From assembly GCA_024195265.1 (NCBI GenBank), contig JAJLRJ010000010.1, positions 29,655,176-29,719,175 of the forward strand: a stretch of DNA of 64,000 nucleotides, read 5' to 3'. A program made the position numbers and the translations under genes. Source of the DNA: Dendrophyllia cribrosa (lineage: Eukaryota; Cnidaria; Anthozoa; Scleractinia; Dendrophylliidae). Positions 37,501 through 46,500 of the stretch are shown here, one piece after another. Each line of letters starts with the position of its first letter. Positions within the stretch are counted from its first letter, which is position 1. Under the pieces are notes generated by a model that saw only the letters and a list, made by a program, of their open reading frames with translations, ran no database searches and was not told where the DNA came from.

Positions 37501-40500
37501 CAAGTGTTACATCGTGTGCGTGTGCATTTGAAAGTTCCCGGTACACTTTCAAATGCACACGCACACGATGTAACACTTGTCCTTTCATTCACAACGCGGA
37601 CAAAATAACAGGACCCAAACGATCTATTAAAATCACTGATCGTTTTACATGCACCTCCGTAAATGTTATCTACTGCATAACATGTACTTTTTGCAAAAAG
37701 ATATACATTGGCGAAACAGGGAGGAGACTGGGCGACCGTTTTCGTGAACATCTCCGAGACGTTGAAAAAAATGACAAAGACGCATCCAAACCAGTCGCGC
37801 GCCATTTTAATCTTACTAACCATTCTAAACAACACATGACAATCTGCGGCCTTTCCCTACACCAGGGTAACACAGAAAGCCGTAAAAACCTAGAACAAAA
37901 AATCATCTTTCAAATCGGCACTCTCAAACCCCACGGAATCAACGAACGCTTTTCATTCAACTAATCTACATTTGTTTTTCACGTCACCAAATTTCCACCA
38001 ATAGCGTAGCTCCACCGCTTACTATATAAAACCACACACTACCCACAATTCCTTGATTCGCTCCGACGAAGGGCTAGCGCTCGAAACGTCAGCTATTTGA
38101 ATCTTTTTACGGTGGTCAATTTACCTTATCGACTCAGTCGATAAAACTAAATTCTCGTGTTTCATCCCCCCACCGACGCAGCACCACAGTTTCTCTAGAA
38201 ACTAACCCCATTCATTTATACAAATTAACCAACAGAAACTTAATCCGTTTGAAGGTTTAGCACATGGTGAAAAGTTGTTTTGTTTACGAGGTACTTTTAA
38301 AGAACTAAAATATATGTCTTCGAAATAAAATTATTTTGCAAGCAAAGAACAACAAAATAATTCCCTAAATCACTCTACTAGATAACTAAAGATTGAATAA
38401 TATGATTTTCATGTTTTAAATGCTGTAGCGTTACTTGTTTTTGCAAGCGAAGCTGTCAAAGTTGTGCAATAATTTTCCACCTCAAATGGCGATTTTAACG
38501 TACTTTCGTTTTTTGAATTTTTCTTTTAAATAAAAAGATATTTGGCCGAAAAAAGTATCAAGTGATTTTTGTTATACCTTAATCTATCTAACTTTAAAAT
38601 ATGAAAGAAATCGAATTTTTATTACTTGCCAGAAAATTTCAAATTTGTCTGATTTTTACGGACAGGCGCTCTTAAGGATTTCCGGACTTCATGATGTCCT
38701 TCCATCACCGGGTGGGCCTTAAACATGGCTTAAACTAGCCGCTATGACCTGTTGTTGTCTTCAGTCGCGAATTTGATCAATACGAACTGCCTTTATGACG
38801 GTATGTTCGTTCAGGTCGTTGGCGCGGGTCAGGAGTATTGCGGTTGCATATTCTCGTGGCCAATCTGCTTTGTAATGGCATTGAAATTATGCTCTGAATG
38901 TACAATCAAAGCACTAGAGGGCCAGAACTCTGCTTTTTCAGGTGAAATTAGTTACAATAAATTCCGTAGGGTTAGTGCAAATTCAACAAGGGTTTGTGAT
39001 ATTATTCGTTGTACGATAAAATGAGGCAAATCTGAGCGAGAAAACGAAAATAAAAACAATCTAAAAAGCAACATAGGTCGGGAGCCCTTCAATTAATAAA
39101 AGTATAATAATTTTTCTATGTTAAATAAATATTGGCAATTAAAAACTAAGGTCATGTTAGAGGCAAGTCAATTAACAAAAGGCATAACTTACAAAAATTA
39201 TTAGTTATGGCTACATTACTTTTTGCTTCTGGTAATTAAATATTCTGCTTATACATGTAACCTCAAATTCTACCTGCAAATTGTTACAAAATTTTGAACT
39301 ACAGCAGGAGGAAAACCTTCAAAGTCTTCAAAAATAACAACCAAAGGTGGATGATCTGAAATTTAAAAAAAATGTGTTGGTTGATATTGGTGCATAATAA
39401 ATTACTAAATATATGGACAGCGATTGAATAAAAATTCCGCCATCATGTTGTTTCCTAAGACATAAAACTTGCCACAAATAAAATATTGTCTTTCTCTACG
39501 TATTAACAAGGCCATGTTAGGTTAAACTCCGATGAGTGATATGGCATTGAAACAGTGAGATCAGCTATGTGAAATGACAATGAACGACAAGAAGATTCCT
39601 TGAAATTGCAAACTTGTAGTGTGAAAGCAGTGAACGAAACTCTGATAGTGACATGCGAAATTGCAAAATGACATTAGGTTAAACTTCGAAATTTAGACTT
39701 GTCTAGGAACATTGCACAACCCCCTAATGGGGCCTAATAAATGGGTAATAGTGAGCCAAATAGAGAATCCTAACATGATATTGGCAGGGGAAGTAAGATG
39801 GGCTAGCATCCCCTCCACAGATTAGAAGAGTTATCTGTAGTTTCTGTAATAAATTATTGCCCGGGGGAACTCAAGTTTTAATGTGACCTGGCAGGTGTAA
39901 AGTATTTTTTGGGGGTTTGAAATTCTCGTGTTTGGGGATTTTTCAGGTGTTAATTTTCGCCCAGGATTCTGGCAGAAATTTGGTTTTGGTGGGGGGGGGG
40001 GGGGGGGGGTAGATTATTTTAACACATGGTTAGATGAACAAACAAAGCTAGATACATATACCATTTCCACTTCTGTTAACATCTTAACATTTCCCGAGTA
40101 TTTTTTAAACCATTTTAAAAGGTTACGGGATTTATAGGGGGGAATATTTGGCTCCATTTGCACAATCATTACCATTATTCTCTGGAATAACTGTTCCTGG
40201 TAAGTTGTTTCATGCTACAGAAACCGGGGATTAGCACCAACGACCGATATGTCAACTCAATCTCAATCTTTATTAGACAAATACAGTCATTATTTTCAAA
40301 ATTGTAGGCACCCGCAGGTAGCACCAAGCTAATCGAGGCGGGTGCTTTTAGAAATAAATAAATAAATAAATAAGAAATCACATTACAAATAAAATATGGA
40401 GATAAATAAATTAGCTCATCTCATCCTTTACTTTGACCTTTACCAATGAAAAATCAAAACTTGAATAAATGAGGGAAACTGAATTCACCTGAATACTGAG

Positions 40501-43500
40501 GTCGCTGTGAGCTGTGTCTTCTTTTTGAATCATCACGCTGAAAAAAAAAAGGGTTCAATGGAGATTGAATGACAACTACAGTATGTTACCAGCTGTTATT
40601 TTGTAACTTTGATAATGCATCAAATCATGTTTCCACTTTTTCACAAAGTTTTTTCATAAAAATAATATTACAAGGGAAAAATGCAAGTCAGAAAAGTATT
40701 AACTATACACCAGTCTAACAGTGTCAAGCTCCAAAGTGTGTTTATTTGAATAGTATTACCTTCTTGGATTCTGCAATTTAAGGAGACTAGAAAGGGTTTT
40801 AAGCTGCATGTGTGTGTGACGTGCACTTGTCATGCATCAGCTGATTTTCCTATCAAAAAGTAGCACGCGCAGCTCACCAGAAATGAAAATACCGCATAAA
40901 ATTGCGCGACCCGGAAATAAGTTGTGCATAAAATATTTCTCTTTATGTCAAAAGTTTGTTCAGTGACCAATCCTGATTTTCTGTATGCAAGCAGTATTTG
41001 GTATCTCCTACCTTAAGCGAGAGTTTGAGAAAAAATTATCCAGTGGAATTTTTTTCTTATCTGACAACAACCTTTTTGGAAATAACTTGATTTTCACTAA
41101 ATAGATTTTTGCCATAGCGCCAAACAGAAAAGGAGTTCAGAATTGAGAATAAAACTAATAGGTTACCGGATTAGTTTTATAGATAGTTAGCGAAAACTGA
41201 GTTTTGGAGGCTCTTTTCAGAGAGCTGTACCGTTGCCATGGCAATGCCGAAATTATTGACATCATATGCACCCTAAAGTATTGCCTGTTAATAGCGATAG
41301 ATATCCAAAAGTTGTCCATATCATCAGTTGTGTCATATTTTAACATTTCATCGTTTATACACACTATTGAAAGCAAGAAACCCTTATGAACCTCCTGAAG
41401 AGGAATTTATAACTCTTTCACTCTCTGAGTAAATTATGGAGACATGTGGTGTAGTTCAAACTTTTTTAGTGTCTTTGAATCTCTTTGGGGGGGGGGGGAG
41501 GGGGGGGTGGAGGGGGGGGGTGGAGGGGGGGGTTATTCAAAATTGGGGTAGGTGTTTAAAACGGAGAGTCTTTAAAATGGGGATCTTTAAAACGGAGAAT
41601 CTTTAATTTGCATGGTACCATTTGTTTTTCACTATTTTACAAAATGAAATTTGGGATTTTTCTTTAATTTTGACATTTGGCACTCTTGGAGGTCAAAAGG
41701 GTTAGGGATAGCTTCAAGGAAACCATTTCAATGCTGTTGTCTTGAAGATGGTTTCCTGGAAGCTACCCTGGAATTCTGATTGAATAATGGTTCGCTATGA
41801 AGGAATGAAAAACAGTTAAAGTGGTCCCAAATAATTAAATGCCTTTGGTGAAATATTTATATCTTCCAAACCTTTGTCATTTTCTTGTACCAGTGACAAA
41901 GCACAGGCATAGTAAAACTGCTGATCTTTTTTACTTGTTCAGCTGGGGCAGAATCATCTTCTTCCTTCGTTAGAAAATAAAATGTTAAAAAGGCTTTAAA
42001 TACAAAAACAAAATGTACCATAATATCATTCTTTATCTGAAGCGTTTAAATTTCTTCATTAGAGCACATGCCCCACGACATGGCATTGTAACGTGAACGA
42101 CAGACCAGGGTGCAGTAAGGATGCAAATATACAATATTAGTGTGGACATCCATACTCCCTCCCCCCCCCCCCCCCCCCCCCCCCCCCCCACCCCCCCAAG
42201 AAGGTTTTTGTTTTGGACCCTCCATACTTTCCCTTAAAAGTTGGATTTTGAGACCCCTCCCCCTGTTTGGAATTTCCAAGTCTTTCCGTGGGGGAGGGGG
42301 TGAGTATTTTCTGGAACTGCACACTTTATTTCAGTTGTTGATAAAACTATTTTTATTGTAAAATACTTACTTGTACTTCATGTCCAATAAATTGGGATAT
42401 GACATTTTTCATGGTCGCTTTCATAACTGAAACAAACAAAATTTGACCCCAAGTGATAAGAAGGTTTTTGACCACAAGTGATCAAATTTATAAAGCTACA
42501 CATCACATTGTATTTTCTGTATTAACCCTATTCAGCCTGGGCTTTTTTTGAGTTCCTGAGCCTTGGGGGGGGGGGCACATTGTGCCCCCCCTTTGTAACT
42601 TTAAGAACATTAAGGCTATGACAATGAAACCTAGAGGGTACATAGTACGTCCAAAACTGTCTCCTCTGCGGTCCGCACAATGGAACAATGACATCATATG
42701 ACGTAGTTATTAGGTAATTAGTTATACGGCCGCCATCTTGGATCCGCCATCTTGGATTTCTGAGATTTTTTAAAACCTCTTAAAAATCGTCCAAATTGAC
42801 GCAAAATTAATCAAAACCAATAAATAAACGCTAAATGATGTAAAAATACAAAAGTTATACCAATAAACATTGTTTTTCTTCATTCAAAGGTATAAATATG
42901 CAAATTTAAAAAAACATGGCTGTCAAAATCTTGTTGCCATGGAAACATCAAGTCACATGATCAAAAAATTGTCATATGAAATTGTTGCCAGATAAATTTT
43001 AGGAAAAGTCACATAGTTTGATGGCGTTTGAATACATATTAAAGAAGTTATGAATGTTGAAAGTTAGCCCCCCCCCAGGCCGAATAGGGTTAAAGAAGTA
43101 CAATATGAATGTTTACCTTGTATTTCAAGAAAACTTTACCCTGGGCCCATTTCTCAAAAGTCCTGATAACTTTTCAGACCTAAAAACTATATTTCAAAAT
43201 CAGAATCTCAAGATCATTGATGTAGTTTTTCACCCTCAAACCAGCCCAACTTTTTTCATCAACTTAGAATTTTTTTGCTTAGCTTTCAAAAGCAATGAAA
43301 TTTGAACCTTAAATGAAAACATTGACAACATAAAATGGCTTTCTGGGCCCAAAAAGTTACAGGGTTTTTCAAGAAATAGGCCCCTGAAGCGGCAAAAATG
43401 GTCTCCAAAGTAAGTGAACTACACGTATTCCCCTGTCAAAGCAAACTTTGATCCACAACATATACAAACAAACAGCTTGATGAGTAAATTACATTGAGAC

Positions 43501-46500
43501 TGTACCATGATATACAATAAGAAAAATAAGTTGAAGCATCTAACCCATGCAATCTTTAGACCGAAGCAAGGCAACAAAAGGAGTAACTTGGTTTTTTAGT
43601 TCAGTGGCTAGCTGAGAAAATATTACATCATGATCTGGCATGTTCACACCTACAAAATATAAACCACAATTATGATTAACAGATTTTCATCAATAATCAC
43701 TAGCAAATAAGATAAAATATAATACATCGGCAGATGAAATTTCTCTTAGAGTGTTCAGCTTAAACACGAAGACGCGCTATAAAAGGAATAGCTTCGCCCC
43801 TGTTTCAGTTCGAGTGAGCTAATTTTCATTGTTTTTATTCTGAAATTTAAGCGCCATAAAAGTTCGAAATTGTCAAAGGAATTCCAAGGATACATTAAAC
43901 CTCAACAAATTCGTCCATTGTGTTGAAATGTTATGGGGTTTGCCAAAAGCGACTAGTAAAAACAAAGGCAAGTAAACCACACAGACAGATTGCTCAAAAG
44001 CTTCTTTATTCTCTACAGATTTTCACAGAGGTTCGTACACGACGGCGGTTGATTGACAAATAATCCTGACGTACCTAAGGTACTTTCCTTTTATAGCGCG
44101 TCTTCGTGTTTAAGGACGTTTGCGCGAAAATCTTCTACAAGACAGATTTTTTTCAAACTTATGCTACGGTCTGATAATGAGTTACTGATGTCAGAAATGC
44201 AAAAAAAATTGGGGGTCACCGAATTGATTTAAGAGATATAGTGTGTAGAAATATACCCTGTTTTTTGAAAAGTTAGTCCTCGTAACATGACATGGTCTCC
44301 ATGGCTTTTAGTTAAACAATATCAAAGATGAATCGCTGGGGAGAAACTATTATATTCAAATGTTATCTAAGTAGGCCTGATTCGTAAATAATTCAAACTG
44401 TTTTCAACCTTTAAATGAGTTAACCCTTTAAAGAGGGCATTCGGAAACAACATACAGCTGAGATATGAGTGCAATTCGACGTCGCGTGGATAAAAAAATG
44501 AAAAAAAATCAAACATCTACAAGATAGATTTTTTCCTTTTTTAATTAGATAATTGGTAAAGAAAGTTATATACGAAGAAAAAAATAGGGGTCACCGACCA
44601 TCCAAGCGAGTTAAATCAAAGCAAAGTTAACGCAACAGCTACCATCCCTTCATGTGAATAGATTTCTTCCTTTGCACGCACGCTCGTGCATGACGTTGCA
44701 TGGCGTTGCGACATGAATTGCGTGCGCAGTAAGGATGCGCATAAACAATTGGCGCGAACATCCTTAAGTTGAACACAAGAACATGGTATGCTGTAAGCCA
44801 AGAAAACAACACTTGTGATCTTCATGTGCAATCACTGAACCCATGTAGGTATTAGTTATTATCGTTGTTATCTTGAATCTATTCGCTGGTCTTCGGGAGG
44901 TTCAAGATAACAGGACTCCTCTGTGCATATCTGTGCCAGCATCTGACAGTACAGGGCTCGAAATTGCGCCTGTATCAGGCGCATTTGCGACTAAGATTTT
45001 GCTTTTGCGACTAAAATTTGTCTGTTAGTCACAATTTTGCGACTGTTTTACAGACTAACTAATAGAGGAATTATATTTAAGTTTTGTGTCTTACTTGTAA
45101 CTGGTAGTTGTAATTTTATCCGAAAAATCCTGCGAAATTCACGTTGAATGTTGCGTGACTTAATCATCAGTTTCGTGCTCCATTAATGCGGTTTCCAAGT
45201 AGTGTATCACGCGCGCACTTTTTCAGACTATCTCAGAAATTTCTCGTTTCTCGTTTCCGGTTCTGGTTCCTTTGACGTAATTGCGATTTTTTTTTGCGAC
45301 TAAAATTTTCGAACTTGCAACTAAATTTTAGGAATTACTCGCAAATTGCAATTGAGAATTTTTTTTAATTTCGAGCCCTGCAGTATTTTAGTCTCACTTA
45401 CCTGTTATCAGTGCAGCTGTGGGTATTTCTTGTATAACAGTTGTCCTTTCCGACTCCAAAGAATTTACTTTATGAGCTTTTTTGATGAATTCCAGGAGAT
45501 CAGAAAATATTTTACTGTTCATCTGTGACTGTAGATCCTTTAACGATAACACACCAACAACAAACTTGACTTTTATTAACTTTTTGAATTTGTTTTTGGT
45601 ATATTTTTGCAAGTGTCTTTCAGCTATGGGATTTCCTTTCTTATCTTCACTTAGCTTCAGCCTACCAAATTGGCCATCAGTTACCTTAAGGCTACTATTT
45701 GTGGTGCTTAACTTTTGCAATTTTGGAAACTGTGTATTTTGCAAGTACTTTAATTTTAGAATTTTGCACAGATTTTGCTGAGGAGAAAAATTTTCCGGCA
45801 CACTTGAGAAATAAAACAATTTCTGCATCGATACAACAACAACTAAGTTTTGAGATTTGCTGAACAGTTGAAAAAATCGCAAAATTTAGTTGCTGCAGAT
45901 AATAGTAGCCTTAAGGTAACAAGAAGCTGTACATAGCTGTACATAGCTTGATCAACAACTGGAACAAGCGAGACCAAGCACACACATGTGCAATCGCGCT
46001 AAAGCTGTGTAACCTCCCTCCTCACTGGCCACATGGGTGGAAACTGTAGACTTTTCCCATTTAAGGTGTCTGAACACAGTTTCACTGTATCTATGCGTCA
46101 TTCATTGTAATTTTAAAACCACTAACGTCTGGGCATCCAAAATTGGTGAGGCATACGCTTAAGCAACAAGCTATATATTTTGGTATTTTTGTTGAGCTTT
46201 TAGGGTGTTGCCATGGCAACACAGTGGATAGTAAATCAGCTCGCAATATTTGGTTTCGTTTATTTTCAGAAATTCTAGTCATTAGATTTTGTCCATCATT
46301 TGTCTCCAGTAAACTCGTAAAAATATTCGCATGTTAACACTGGTCTCAGTAATTTTGACAGAGGGATCTTCCGTAATTTGTGGTTTAATATGTTTGCGTT
46401 TTGTAAAAATCTCCTCTGTTAGATTTCAAATTTTTGAAGGCAGGTGAGTTCGGCATATTCGGAACTATTATTGTGCCAAATTTCGTGAAATTCTAATGAG

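Larger units (their letters stand above)
36923..38214. mobile_element. Palindromic Penelope-like element insertion with 13-bp target duplication
   Basis: TTTATACAAATTA occurs directly at 36910-36922 and 38215-38227, flanking the insert. 36923-38157 is a 1235-bp palindrome centred on 37540 with a ~9-base spacer; 38158-38214 is a one-sided tail. Each arm carries a GIY-YIG coding end and a hammerhead-like RNA motif pointing outward. The host is the right arm of the intron 9 foldback; the matching left arm (~34110-34140) lacks the insert. Confidence 0.88.
30577..39092. mobile_element. Large composite foldback insertion filling ORC3 intron 9
   Basis: The ends carry the same sequence in inverse orientation (ATTGAAGGG ... 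CCTATRTKRCTTTTTRG). A second left-type end lies at 32838. Arm blocks at about 32838-33130 and 33690-34265 match the 36780-39092 arm in reverse (for example GCGGGTCACACAAA, TCAAACGGATTAAGTTTCTG). Removing 30577-39092 would leave an intron of only ~350 nt. No transposase or reverse transcriptase was recognised, apart from the later Penelope insertion. A 124-codon frame at 33328-33702 has no family I know. Confidence 0.55.

Noticed and set aside
37245..37964. 239-codon plus-strand protein and its 239-codon minus-strand twin
   Set aside because: The N-terminal ~100 codons of each are antisense readings of the opposite palindrome arm. Only the C-terminal GIY-YIG part is real element coding sequence.
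45394..45882. 162-codon minus-strand frame as a separate gene
   Set aside because: Only its C-terminal part is real, as ORC3 exon 4 (45402-45528). The rest is intron.
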